DNA of 64,000 nucleotides, from NCBI RefSeq assembly GCF_013404085.1, contig NZ_JABFHO010000001.1:3049001-3113000 (forward strand), given 5' to 3'. The DNA comes from Winogradskyella helgolandensis (GTDB lineage: Bacteria > Bacteroidota > Bacteroidia > Flavobacteriales > Flavobacteriaceae). Positions within the stretch are counted from its first letter, which is position 1. Every line of letters begins with the position of its first letter. Position numbers and translations under genes: made by a program. This document shows, one piece after another, positions 45,901 through 54,762 of the stretch. The notes below the pieces were generated by a model. The model did not search any database. It saw only the letters and a program-made list of their open reading frames with translations, and had not been told where the DNA came from.

Positions 45901-46276
45901 ATTAAAGCAACACTATTCTGAAGAAAAAGTATTACAATTTTTAGAAACGCAAAAAGAGGATTATAAAAAAGGGAAAGATAGAGAAGATGCAAAAGAACCA
46001 TCATTGGCATTGGTAGAAGATCAAGACTACATCTATTATGCTAAAGGAGCGATTAATATGTATGAGTTTCAAAAAGCAATAGGAGAGGAGAACGTCAATA
46101 AGGCGTTGAGATGTTTTCTTGAAGATTGGAATACCACAAACGGTAAATTAAAAATGGATACAGATAGATATGCAACAACGCAAGACTTATTAGGTTATTT
46201 TAGAGAGGTTAACTCAGATTCGCTTCAGTATTTAATTTCTGATTTGTTTGAAAAAGTTATTCCTGTAGAAATGTAA
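42986..46276 (+). CDS. ABC-2 permease fused to an M1-family metallopeptidase
   Basis: A 1096-residue membrane protein. The N-terminal half (1 to about 590) has two ABC-2 type membrane blocks of about six helices each, separated by a basic linker (about 250-305, KEKRFKRKKSQ). After the last helix (about 570-590, MVCLLFITIGSFIFYN) comes an extracytoplasmic M1 peptidase with H938-E939-IA-H942 and E962 as zinc ligands (HEIAHQWFGMQV ... LTILETLSQY). The spacing is 19 residues, one more than the usual M1 spacing of 18, and close relatives of this fusion type appear to share it. The ATPase gene is directly upstream. The complex may couple export to peptide trimming outside the membrane; the substrate is unknown. 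Confidence 0.88.
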   Translation: MWYNIFKFEIQYRIKRADTYVFFLFLFLFSIVGVDFIFQGSDIGFMKKNSPIVIAKTMGAITGLFMILASMIMGVSVLRDFEYNIESLMFTTPINKKDYLLGRFLGAFTVLLFAFTGILFGMMLGEFMPWHNPENLLAFNAMLYIKTFMMITLPTLFFGALLFFVTGALTRNLVVVYTQGIIIFVIFMLTKAVTNEFWQAILDPFSLTTTTFVTKSWSALEKSTQDLPFFGALLYNKLFWVALGIIAMIYGYKKFNFNVVKEKRFKRKKSQIVTHKITKDGNDVMIPKAKKHYGLQSKWNQLKQFTWFYFIGIFKQASFWGIVICGMIIILINSVNLGTVYGVDSYPATYFMVEELKETSMYFFIILLVFYSGELVWKERGAKLDLIYDATPMSSFLKLLGKYIGLNLIYVVLMLTLICSGIIFQTLSGYYKYEFQIYLSGFFLEILPFLALYTYIAFFIQSIANHKFVGVMLVIVFFISNTALGLFGFDHDLYFFGGSALGAYSDMNGYGHFLKPYLIIKSYWFLFGLLLLIIGSLVNIRGTETNFWNRIKASKYRLSKPLLKLTAMVCLLFITIGSFIFYNTNILNTYWTNSEATDFRVAYEKELKQFEYILQPKIIDINLRVELYPTTRDYTVEGYYMLKNTTTEDVKSIHIQKLLEENITLDSISFEDEFTTDKQYKKFDYSIFNLNTALKPGDAIKMHFKQSFTTRGFESGNSNVNINNNGTFFNNTDLPTIGYNRKYELNDADERKDYGLPIRIRTADRDDANELKNARSGSDSDGINFEMIIGTSKDQTALVPGNLLRKWTENNRNYFHYKMNQPIINFYSIVSAEYEIKKDQWITNQDSVAKPVDLEIYYHKAHDYNIDRMMTSMKASLAYFSHNFSPYQYEQLRIMEFPRYAEFAQSFPGTIPFSEAIGFVLDIDDKKDVDMAFYVTAHEIAHQWFGMQVEAANVKGRLTILETLSQYAAVMVLKQHYSEEKVLQFLETQKEDYKKGKDREDAKEPSLALVEDQDYIYYAKGAINMYEFQKAIGEENVNKALRCFLEDWNTTNGKLKMDTDRYATTQDLLGYFREVNSDSLQYLISDLFEKVIPVEM

Positions 46277-46303
46277 TCATTAAAATTATGTAAAATATAA
46301 TAT

Positions 46304-46543
46304 CAATGTTTAGCTCGGCCTCATAAAATTTTGGTTAAAACAATAGGCGAAATGAGCGTACATATTTTAGGGGTTTAGTAATACATAAAGTAAAGAAGTC
46401 TAACTATAAATGGGACTTCAAAAGCAATCTCAATCAATTCAGAAGTTTCCTAAAATATAGCGAATGAGCCGTTAATTGTTTCCAAAATTATATGCCGCCT
46501 TGAATTTTTGTTTCTTTTGTTTCAAGACAAAAGATATAGAAAC
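46304..46543 (+). repeat. Interspersed repeat related to 33216-33460
   Basis: CAATGTTTAGC.CGGCCTCAT, CATATTTTA, AAAATATAGCGAA, CCAAAATTATATGC.GCCTTG and TTTGTTTCAAGACAAAAGATA occur in the same order as in the tract after the BCCT gene. The short frame is interrupted at once (MFSSAS and stop). Confidence 0.75.
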
Positions 46544-46547
46544 TTAA

Positions 46548-47384
<837 letters not shown>

Positions 47385-47406
47385 TCGATGCTGTTTATTT
47401 GTAATG

Positions 47407-48123
47407 CTATAAAGACGTCTCTAGTTGTTCTTTATAATGTTTGAGGTCAAAATAAAACGCACGAACCAATTCAGCATAATTATCAATGTATAATAACCTA
47501 AGAGAGGCTATTCTGGCGTGATGAGAAGGATCATTTAACAAATAGTCCGAACAATCGGCATTACAGTTTAAGTCCGTAATTAATGCCGTATACCAAGATT
47601 GTGTAGCTTCTAAATATTCAAGATTTGAAGTGGTCTTTTTATAGATAAAGGTTTCAATATCATCAATATTTTTAAAATACAATTTATACATCTGACTAAC
47701 ATTAACAAGCATTTCAGACGCTTTACTATTATCTAATTGTGCAGCATCAATCCAATTGACACTCTGCTTGCTTAGACCTAAATCTTTAACATCAAACAGC
47801 ACAGCCGAAATCATTTTGTTTTCATTAACCAATGTACTGTCATGCGCTCGTTTTAATAGTTTTAAAAAGTATTGATCCAGAATATTTAATTCCTTACTGA
47901 AGTCGTCAATTGCATTTATATCACGCTCCAACTGGGCTAAAACCTTTTCTTGAAGATCGTTATTGGCAGTTGCTATTTGTTGCTCCTTATTCCAATTATT
48001 AATCCATAAGGCAATAAGAATACCGATAACCACAAGTATAATTTCACCTAAGGCATAAACGATGTAATTAGATAATCGTTTCCCTTGTAACATCTTAAAT
48101 CTAGATTTGTTAAAGAATTTCAT
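47407..48123 (-). CDS. DUF6090-type membrane protein
   Basis: 238 residues from ATG 48123 (MKFFNKSRFKMLQGKRLSNY); a start 30 bp upstream would overlap the terminator. A single N-terminal helix (about 20-42, YALGEIILVVIGILIALWIN) is followed by a long mostly helical domain with QEKVLAQLERDINAIDDFSKEL. Common in multiple copies in Flavobacteriaceae; function unknown. It is paralogous to the truncated gene 22 bp downstream on the same strand, a local duplication. Confidence 0.82.
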   Translation of the reverse strand: MKFFNKSRFKMLQGKRLSNYIVYALGEIILVVIGILIALWINNWNKEQQIATANNDLQEKVLAQLERDINAIDDFSKELNILDQYFLKLLKRAHDSTLVNENKMISAVLFDVKDLGLSKQSVNWIDAAQLDNSKASEMLVNVSQMYKLYFKNIDDIETFIYKKTTSNLEYLEATQSWYTALITDLNCNADCSDYLLNDPSHHARIASLRLLYIDNYAELVRAFYFDLKHYKEQLETSL

Positions 48124-48140
48124 GGGATTAAAATACAAAA

Positions 48141-48172
48141 AAAAGCTTATCATTATGTTGATAAGCTTTTTT
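48141..48172 (-). terminator. Terminator after the YihY/BrkB gene
   Basis: AAAAGCTTATCA and TGATAAGCTTTT arms with A- and T-runs on the outer sides, 37 bp downstream of the minus-strand YihY gene and just before the DUF6090 start. Confidence 0.85.
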
Positions 48173-48208
48173 ATAGAATTTCTAGATTATGGTATTACCC
48201 TAATTATA

Positions 48209-49084
48209 TTATGATATGTGATCATTCTTAACGTACTTATTGGCGTATTGCTTGGTAAAATGCGCACCATACAGCAATATTAAGCTCGAATATGACACCC
48301 AGAGCATAATTAAAATAATAGAACCTGCCGCACCATACGTGGATCCGGGTTCCATTTTATTAAAGTATAACGCCAAGAGATACTTACCAATCAAAAACAT
48401 AAACGTGGTTAAAGCAGCACCAACACGTACCGATTTCCAAGATATTTTAGCGGATGGTAAATACTTAAACATGGTCGCAAACAGCACATAGATAAAAGTT
48501 AAGGACACTAAAAAGTCCACCACAAACAAATAATCAAACAAATCATCGGGCAAAAACCGGTTAAGTTGTCGACTAAATGTACTGAGTAATGAGGTTAATA
48601 CAAAACTCGTTAATAGTAAAAACCCTAAAATCAAGATAAATCCAAAACTCTTCACACGACTCATAAGCGTTGCCACTACGTCATTTTTATACGCTGGCTC
48701 CTGCTCCCAAATAGTGTCTAATGCAGATTGCAACTGAAAAAACACACCAGTAGAACCATAGAGTAAGGTTCCTATACCAATGATTGTAGCAAATACAGAG
48801 GTCGTTTCTCCACTTTGGTTTTCAATCATGGTTCTTATAGCATCTGCAGCATCGGCACCAATAGCACTAGATATTTCCCCTAGTAATTCTCCTCTTACAA
48901 TATCCTCTCCCCAAACACCTCCTACCACTTTTAGAATAATAATTACTAAAGCTGGTAAGGACAATACAGCATAATAAGCCACAATAGCACTACGCTGAAA
49001 TGGTTCACTGTTAAACCACGATTTACCAGCATCAGCCAGTAATCGTGGTAAGTGTTTAATTTTAAATGGATGTGTTTCGCTCAT
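48209..49084 (-). CDS. YihY/BrkB family inner-membrane protein
   Basis: 291 residues, about six helices. Family marks are WFNSEPFQRSAIVAYYAVLSLPALVIII, the TIIGIGTLLYGSTGVFFQLQSALDTIWE loop and the KYLLALYFNKMEPGSTYGAAGSIILIMLWVSYSS region. Such proteins were once called RNase BN or serum-resistance factors, but their real function is unresolved. They may be transporters. Monocistronic with its own terminator. Confidence 0.9.
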   Translation of the reverse strand: MSETHPFKIKHLPRLLADAGKSWFNSEPFQRSAIVAYYAVLSLPALVIIILKVVGGVWGEDIVRGELLGEISSAIGADAADAIRTMIENQSGETTSVFATIIGIGTLLYGSTGVFFQLQSALDTIWEQEPAYKNDVVATLMSRVKSFGFILILGFLLLTSFVLTSLLSTFSRQLNRFLPDDLFDYLFVVDFLVSLTFIYVLFATMFKYLPSAKISWKSVRVGAALTTFMFLIGKYLLALYFNKMEPGSTYGAAGSIILIMLWVSYSSLILLYGAHFTKQYANKYVKNDHIS

Positions 49085-49104
49085 TAAATAGGATGTTGTT
49101 CTTT

Positions 49105-49146
49105 TACCTAATACCTAATACCTAATACCTAATACCTAATACCTAT
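49105..49146. repeat. Octanucleotide tandem repeat (TACCTAA)T
   Basis: About five perfect copies of the 8-mer CCTAATAC between the start of the YihY gene and the stop of the peroxiredoxin gene. A slippage-prone microsatellite just upstream of YihY. Confidence 0.9.
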
Positions 49147-49149
49147 TGA

Positions 49150-49656
49150 TTAAGCCTCTCCTCTAGCCGGATAATCTTTGCTCAATACAAATTTTATAGC
49201 ACCAATAACATCATCTAATCCTGGTCTAGCAAATGGCATCGTTTGTATAGATGCACAATACAATTCCTGATTTGGTCGTATCACAAACAATCCTGGTTCT
49301 ATAAAGGTATCTGGCTCATCCTTAATCCCTTTAGAAATAAATAAACCCCATTCTCTTGCATCTTCTATTGGAAACTCATAACCCAAAGGCACGTCGCCTA
49401 TCTCCCATTCTTCTGTAGTCTTCATGGCTAATGCTTTTGTTTCACTACTAATAGCTATGACATTAACTCCTAGGTTTTCAAATTTAGATAATTTGGTTTG
49501 TAATTCTTCTAAGTATGTTTTACACACCGGACAATGGAGCCCTCTATATACAATAATGAGTGTAAACGCTTCTGGATCTTGTTTGCTCAACGTCCATTCC
49601 GTACCGTTGGTTAAATTTATAGTTAAATCGGGTGTTTTCTGTCTTGGTTTTAACAT
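49150..49656 (-). CDS. Peroxiredoxin-like protein (AhpC/TSA_2)
   Basis: 168-residue thioredoxin-fold protein. The N-terminal strand TLIIVYRGLHCPVCKTYLEEL holds a C-P-V-C pair at the peroxidatic site. IAISSETKALAM and a late FVIRPNQELYCASIQTMPFARP segment match the peroxiredoxin-like family. It probably reduces peroxides or disulfides in the cytosol. It is divergent from the aldehyde dehydrogenase gene, with 237 bp between. Confidence 0.85.
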   Translation of the reverse strand: MLKPRQKTPDLTINLTNGTEWTLSKQDPEAFTLIIVYRGLHCPVCKTYLEELQTKLSKFENLGVNVIAISSETKALAMKTTEEWEIGDVPLGYEFPIEDAREWGLFISKGIKDEPDTFIEPGLFVIRPNQELYCASIQTMPFARPGLDDVIGAIKFVLSKDYPARGEA

Positions 49657-49893
49657 AGCGTGGTCTTTTTAATAATTTTAATTGTAATTCCAATATCGGA
49701 ATGCTCTAAATTACATATTGTGTTACCGTATCATTATCGCGTTTGCAAATTCTATTAATGCTAAAGCTAAATCCTATAGTAAGCAGCGTCGTTAATCAAC
49801 TACTATTATATAGGTCAATATTTTTAAGAATACCGTTAATCATACCTCAGATAGAATCGCATCTTTGAGAGAAATCATAAAAAATAGCGACAC

Positions 49894-51285
49894 ATGAAAA
49901 CGACAACAGTAAAAAAAGATATAACAACAATAAACCCTACAACCGGTAAAACGCTTAAGTCATATGGCTACATGACGGATGAAGAGATTGCATCCACCAT
50001 TAAAAATTCGCACGACGCCTTTAAAGCTTGGAAAACCAAGTCGTTTGAAGACCGTGGAAAGATTATTAAATCCATAGGAAAAGAGTTACTCAATTATAAA
50101 CCTGAATTGGCAGAACTAATGACTAATGAAATGGGGAAACTCTTAAAACAGAGTCAGCAAGAAGTCGATTTATGTGCTGGTATTTGTGAGTATTCCGCAG
50201 ATAATGCTTCAGAATTCCTAAAAAATGAAGAACGCGAATTACAAGATGGTAGTAAAGGAATCATTACCTACGCTCCTATGGGTGTCATTTATGGTATTCA
50301 ACCATGGAACTATCCATCATATCAAGTAATTCGTTATACCATTACCAACCTTATGGCAGGAAACAGCGTGCTTTTAAAACATGCTGCCAACGTCACAGGA
50401 ACAGCAAAACTTTTAGAATCTATTTTCATAGCGGCAGGATTACCAAAGGATTTGTTTAGCGTCTTATTAATAGATCACGACCAATCCGATGTGGTTATCA
50501 ACCATAAACTCGTAAGAGGTATCACCTTAACAGGAAGTCCTAAAGCAGGCGAGATTATCGGTGAAAAAGCAGGAAAAGCCTTAAAGAAATCAGTTCTAGA
50601 GCTAGGAAGTAACGATGCTTACATTGTTTTAGAAGATGCCGATATTGAATTGGCGGTTAAGACGTCTGTTATGGGAAGAATCTATAACAATGGTGAAACC
50701 TGTATTGCAGCTAAACGCTTTGTGGTGGTTGAAGCGGTATATGACCAATTTAAAGAAGCTTTTGTAAATGCCATGAAAGATCTTAAAATGGGCAATCCCA
50801 TGAATAAGGACACCAAATTAGGACCAATTGCTAGAGAAGATCTAAGAGAAACACTACACGAACAAGTGGAAAAAAGTATTGACAATGGTGCAAAATTATT
50901 GTGCGGAGGAACCGTACCAGAGGGAGAAGGTTTCTTCTATCCTGCTACCGTATTAGAAAATGTAAACCCAGGACAACCCGCTTACGATGATGAGTTATTC
51001 GGACCTGTAGCAGCATTAATTAAAGCTAAAGATGAAAATGATGCCATGCGTATTGCTAACGATAGCCGTTTTGGATTGGGTGGAGGGATTTTCTCAAAGA
51101 ACGTAGAGCATGCTATAGAACTCGCCGAAAAGCATTTCGATACAGGAATGGTCTTTATAAATAAATTCGGTACAGCCTATCCTAACATGCCATTTGGTGG
51201 TGTAAAAGATTCTGGGTTTGGTAGAGAACATGGAGGCTTTGGCATGAAAGAATTTGTAAATGCAAAATCCATCATGATTGGTTAA
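49894..51285 (+). CDS. NAD(P)-dependent aldehyde dehydrogenase, succinate-semialdehyde type
   Basis: 463-residue ALDH-superfamily enzyme oxidising an aldehyde such as succinate semialdehyde to its acid. Visible are the oxyanion and cofactor region GIQPWNYPSYQVIRY, GITLTGSPKAGEIIG, general base E236 (LELGSNDAYIVLEDAD), catalytic C270 (NNGETCIAAKRF) and the C-terminal FGGVKDSGFGREHG. The compact length and NNGETCIAAKR region match the short SSADH (Sad/YneI-like) branch. No GABA genes are adjacent, so the physiological aldehyde is uncertain. A bidirectional terminator follows. Confidence 0.88.
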   Translation: MKTTTVKKDITTINPTTGKTLKSYGYMTDEEIASTIKNSHDAFKAWKTKSFEDRGKIIKSIGKELLNYKPELAELMTNEMGKLLKQSQQEVDLCAGICEYSADNASEFLKNEERELQDGSKGIITYAPMGVIYGIQPWNYPSYQVIRYTITNLMAGNSVLLKHAANVTGTAKLLESIFIAAGLPKDLFSVLLIDHDQSDVVINHKLVRGITLTGSPKAGEIIGEKAGKALKKSVLELGSNDAYIVLEDADIELAVKTSVMGRIYNNGETCIAAKRFVVVEAVYDQFKEAFVNAMKDLKMGNPMNKDTKLGPIAREDLRETLHEQVEKSIDNGAKLLCGGTVPEGEGFFYPATVLENVNPGQPAYDDELFGPVAALIKAKDENDAMRIANDSRFGLGGGIFSKNVEHAIELAEKHFDTGMVFINKFGTAYPNMPFGGVKDSGFGREHGGFGMKEFVNAKSIMIG

Positions 51286-51314
51286 TACTTAAAACGTAAT
51301 TTTAAAGGAATAAA

Positions 51315-51345
51315 AAAAGCCCATCACTAATGTGATGGGCTTTCA
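51315..51345. terminator. Bidirectional terminator
   Basis: AAAGCCCATCAC and GTGATGGGCTTT arms with a short loop and A/T flanks, between the convergent aldehyde dehydrogenase and cold-shock genes. Confidence 0.88.
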
Positions 51346-51366
51346 TAACTGAGGTTAAGCGATATA

Positions 51367-51558
51367 TTAAATAACTTTTACGTTTATGGCGTTTAATCCT
51401 TTTTTGCCTTCTGTAAGATCAAATTCAACGGTATCGCCTTCACGAATCTCATCGATTAATCCAGAAATGTGGACAAAATGTTCTTGGTTTGAACCTTCTT
51501 CTGTAATAAATCCGAAGCCTTTAGCATCGTTGAAGAATTTTACTGTTCCTTTACTCAT
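51367..51558 (-). CDS. Cold-shock domain protein (CspA family)
   Basis: 63-residue single-domain nucleic-acid chaperone. RNP1 is KGFGFI and RNP2 is HFVHIS, in the standard order after GTVKFFNDA. The length and the C-terminal AINVKVI strand are typical. It would melt RNA secondary structure, often on cold shock or growth resumption. The short AT-rich upstream leader (about 200 bp to the next gene) may hold a thermosensitive 5' UTR, but I cannot define one. Confidence 0.95.
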   Translation of the reverse strand: MSKGTVKFFNDAKGFGFITEEGSNQEHFVHISGLIDEIREGDTVEFDLTEGKKGLNAINVKVI

Positions 51559-51761
51559 TGTATTATATTTAAATTTTAATAATTACTTAGTAGTATTCAA
51601 ATATGATGCCACAAATAATATAACGTTAATCATCCGATTTTTAAGCGTTTAAAAACAGCTTGTCGGAAAAACATAGGCCTACAACAAACAAGTTTCACAG
51701 CAAAGCCATTGACGTATAACTTTGTCCACAGATCTCCCTCTATCTATTAAATCTAAATATT

Positions 51762-52025
51762 ATGGAAACAAAATTCTCATTGTTTAACCAGATTAATAGT
51801 TTATGTTACTGGTTATTAGTATCAAGCGATTACAGAACTTCAGTGCAATTAGATGCAGAAAATGACACGTATAGTGTAAGCATAAAACATTGTGGTGTAG
51901 AACTCTATGCCAATAGCATTAAAGGGTTTAGTAAAAGAAACGCTACCTTCTTAGAACATGAGTTAGATGGTATGGTAGCTGGTTTATTGCATTTAAAGCA
52001 AAATGTAGAACAGAAATCAGCTTAA
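51762..52025 (+). CDS. Small conserved hypothetical protein
   Basis: 87 residues, soluble, with a natural composition (LYANSIKGFSKRNATFLEHELDGMVAGLLHLKQN). The N-terminal half is strand-rich (TSVQLDAENDTYSVSIKHCG), the C-terminal half helical. I do not recognise a family. It has clear start and stop context and no competing frame, and lies between the cold-shock gene and lpxD. Confidence 0.55.
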   Translation: METKFSLFNQINSLCYWLLVSSDYRTSVQLDAENDTYSVSIKHCGVELYANSIKGFSKRNATFLEHELDGMVAGLLHLKQNVEQKSA

Positions 52026-52043
52026 GTTTATTTATATAATACA

Positions 52044-52093
52044 ACGTCACTTTGAGTGAAATCTCTAAAAAGAAATCGAACTCGAAGTGACGT
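52044..52093. repeat. Long imperfect hairpin ACGTCACTTTGAGT/ACTCGAAGTGACGT
   Basis: 14-bp arms with one mismatch around a 22-bp loop, just after the small hypothetical gene. It could be a terminator-like hairpin or a dispersed palindromic element. No T-run follows. Confidence 0.6.
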
Positions 52094-52182
52094 CAATATG
52101 CTTGTTTTAATATAAGTACTCTTATTTTGTGCTGATATTATGCATATCCGAGAACAACTAAAAGATAACTACTAATAGCTAA

Positions 52183-53172
52183 TTACCTCGCCAGTTTTCT
52201 AAGCGCCACCCATTGCTTCAACATTTCTCTAGAGTCAACCGCAGGATAACCCAATACTGTTTTTCCTGCAGCTACATCTCCCATTACTCCAGAACCTGCA
52301 CCAACAGTAGCCCCAGAATGAATGGTGGTATGATCTTTTATAGACGCAGAACCGCCAATAACAACACCATCACCTAAAGTTACAGAACCTGCAAGGCCAG
52401 AACTTCCTGCCATGATACAAGAACGGCCAAGTACACAGTTATGTGCTATTTGAACGAGATTATCAATCTTACAACCGTCACCAAGAATAGTAGAACTGAA
52501 TTTACCACGATCTACACAAGAGTTGGCTCCTATTTCTACAGCATTTCCAATCACTACATTCCCAATATGTGGAATCTTAACTAAGCCTCTACCATCATCA
52601 CTAGGACGATAGCCAAAACCATCAGCACCAATACTCACATTATTATGAAAAATACAATGGCTACCAATAACTGAACGTTCTCTAATTACAGTACCAGACC
52701 AAATAACGGTTTGATCCCCAATTGTAGTTTCATCTAAAATGGTCACATTCGGATAGATAGTAACATTTTCGCCTAATACTACATCCTTACCAATATAAGA
52801 GCCTGCTCCAACTCTACTGCCCTTACCTATCTGTGCAGAAGGATCTATGATAGCAGACGGATGAATATCAGTTTCAAAATGAGGAGGTTTCGGCACAAAT
52901 GATTCTAATAAATTAGCCATGGCCAAATCAGCATTCTTTACCTTAATAAACACACGATTCTCTCCGGGTTCAATATCAATATTATCATTAACAATCGCTA
53001 AACTGGCTTTTGAATCCTTCCATAAACCTGCAAATTTGCGGTTTCCAATAAAGGTGGCTTGATTTTCGTTTGCTTTCTGAATTTGTTCTAATCCTGTGAT
53101 TTTATTTGTAGTTGAACCTACAACTTCGCCATTTATAAAGGCATTAATGTCTTCAATTGAGAATGATATCAT
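52183..53172 (-). CDS. lpxD: UDP-3-O-acylglucosamine N-acyltransferase
   Basis: Lipid A biosynthesis enzyme adding the N-linked 3-hydroxyacyl chain. I take ATG 53172 ([19 protein letters not shown]), giving 329 residues; an upstream ATG adds 11 unlikely codons. An N-terminal uridine-binding domain (about 1-95) is followed by a left-handed beta-helix of hexapeptide repeats ([21 protein letters not shown] and onward) with the LpxD-specific [12 protein letters not shown] segment and catalytic-type His in IAHNCVLG. No other lpx gene is adjacent, so this could be a second, stand-alone LpxD paralogue. Confidence 0.85.
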   Translation of the reverse strand: MISFSIEDINAFINGEVVGSTTNKITGLEQIQKANENQATFIGNRKFAGLWKDSKASLAIVNDNIDIEPGENRVFIKVKNADLAMANLLESFVPKPPHFETDIHPSAIIDPSAQIGKGSRVGAGSYIGKDVVLGENVTIYPNVTILDETTIGDQTVIWSGTVIRERSVIGSHCIFHNNVSIGADGFGYRPSDDGRGLVKIPHIGNVVIGNAVEIGANSCVDRGKFSSTILGDGCKIDNLVQIAHNCVLGRSCIMAGSSGLAGSVTLGDGVVIGGSASIKDHTTIHSGATVGAGSGVMGDVAAGKTVLGYPAVDSREMLKQWVALRKLAR

Positions 53173-53420
53173 GGTGTAATATTGTCTATTAATTAATAAT
53201 GACACAAGATAATACTAATTAATGAAAATGTGGTACGACGATGTTTGAAGAATTTCGCTAACTCAAGGATATTTTTATCCATTTTTCAGAGAATAATGTC
53301 ATATTGAAAACGCTTTATATTCAAAACGTGAAATTGAGTAATCTTAGAGCATGAAAATTATATAGAGAACCTCGTGTAAACACATGCTCCTCGATACAAA
53401 ATTCTAGAAAATACTGCAGA

Positions 53421-53452
53421 TTGTCATTCCTGCGAAGGCAGGAATCCACTAT
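53421..53452. repeat. Second copy of the CATTCCTGCGAAGGCAGGAATCC element
   Basis: Matches 20898-20930 almost base for base, including the outer TGT and ACTAT. It lies 32 bp after the DEAD-box helicase stop in the 278 bp gap before lpxD. Confidence 0.8.
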
Positions 53453-53483
53453 AGAACAGAATCACAACTATTTAATAATAGTG

Positions 53484-54602
53484 TTAAAGAGAAATTTCTT
53501 TAAAGCTTATCCCTAAAGCCTTCTGAAGATCCAACACCTTTTGCATCTCCCCAGGGATGATTAATGCAATAGATTGACCTGTTTTACCAGCTCTTGCAGT
53601 TCTTCCACTTCTATGGGTATAATACTCTAAGTGTTCTGGTAATTGGTGGTGTAATATAAAAGCCAGATTATTAACATCAATACCGCGTGCAGAAACATCT
53701 GTAGAAATTAAAACTTGTAAACTTTCATTTTTAAAAGCACGCATTACTTTATCACGTTCCTTTTGTTGCATGTCACCTTCTAAAGCGCCGACAGCAAAAC
53801 CTTCTTTTTGTAATTGATGTGCCAAAGCCTGTGTGCCAGCCTTTGTTTTACAGAAAATGATACCTCTTTCATCTTGACGACTGTCTAGGATGCGGGTAAT
53901 CAAATTCACTTTGTCTTTAATAGAGGTATGAATAAAGTGATGTGAAATGTTTTCGTTGACCAAAGTATTTTTGTTCACTTCAACACGAATCGCATCTTTA
54001 GCCATGTAGTTTTTAACAATGTTTTTAATTTCGTCTGGCATTGTTGCAGAAAACAACCAGGTGTTTCTTTTCTTAGTATTGTATTGTAAGATCTTGGTTA
54101 AGTCTTCTTTAAAACCCATACTTAGCATTTCATCGGCTTCATCTAAAACTAAGATTTTTACGTTTGAAATATCTACTGCACCACGTTCAACTAAATCGAG
54201 TAAACGTCCTGGTGTAGCCACTACAATATGCGTTGTTCTGGTTAGGTTTTTAATCTGACGGTCAATCTTTTCACCACCATAAACCCCTTCAGAGAAAATC
54301 TTCTGATCTATATACTTCGTAAATCGGAAGAGTTGCTTTTGTATTTGTTGCACCAATTCTCGTGTTGGAGCAATAATTAAGGCTTGTACATCAGAATTAT
54401 TCGTGTCAATAGCATGTAAAACAGGTAAGCCAAAAGCCGCCGTTTTCCCTGTTCCTGTTTGCGCTAAGCCTATTAAATCTGTTTTCGATTTTAATAATGT
54501 AGGAATAACGGTTTCTTGTATTTCGGTTGGATTTATAATATTAAGCTCTTTTAAGCCTTTGATATAATTCTTATGTATTCCTAATTCTGAAAATGATGCC
54601 AT
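53484..54602 (-). CDS. DEAD-box ATP-dependent RNA helicase
   Basis: 372 residues from ATG 54602 (MASFSELGIHKNYIKGLKEL); an upstream ATG would add 14 codons that look like leader. It has the Q motif (INPTEIQ), I AQTGTGKTAAFGLP, Ia PTRELVQQ, II VLDEADEML, III SATMP, V STDVSARGID and VI HRSGRTARAG. Only a short C-terminus follows the helicase core, so no RNA-binding extension. Role in ribosome assembly or mRNA decay, probably cold-related. A long inverted repeat lies just upstream. Confidence 0.92.
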   Translation of the reverse strand: MASFSELGIHKNYIKGLKELNIINPTEIQETVIPTLLKSKTDLIGLAQTGTGKTAAFGLPVLHAIDTNNSDVQALIIAPTRELVQQIQKQLFRFTKYIDQKIFSEGVYGGEKIDRQIKNLTRTTHIVVATPGRLLDLVERGAVDISNVKILVLDEADEMLSMGFKEDLTKILQYNTKKRNTWLFSATMPDEIKNIVKNYMAKDAIRVEVNKNTLVNENISHHFIHTSIKDKVNLITRILDSRQDERGIIFCKTKAGTQALAHQLQKEGFAVGALEGDMQQKERDKVMRAFKNESLQVLISTDVSARGIDVNNLAFILHHQLPEHLEYYTHRSGRTARAGKTGQSIALIIPGEMQKVLDLQKALGISFKEISL

Positions 54603-54637
54603 AGTATTTTTATTATGTTGCAAAGGTAATTTAAAAT

Positions 54638-54715
54638 GTGTCACACTGAGCGCAGTCGAAGTGTTTACGAAATAAAAAGTGTCTTATAAGAGCTTCGACT
54701 GCGCTCAGCCTGACA
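54638..54715. repeat. Long inverted repeat of the CTGAGCGCAGTCGAAG type
   Basis: Arms TGTCACACTGAGCGCAGTCG... (54638-54661) and CTTCGACTGCGCTCAGCC... (54693-54715) pair over about 22 bp with small mismatches around a 31-bp loop. It sits between the SDR stop and the helicase start and could act as a terminator for the former. It looks like a dispersed palindromic element. Confidence 0.7.
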
Positions 54716-54762
54716 GAGAGAGATGTTTTCGAATTCAATTTCGAATTCTGTTTCAATTTCAC

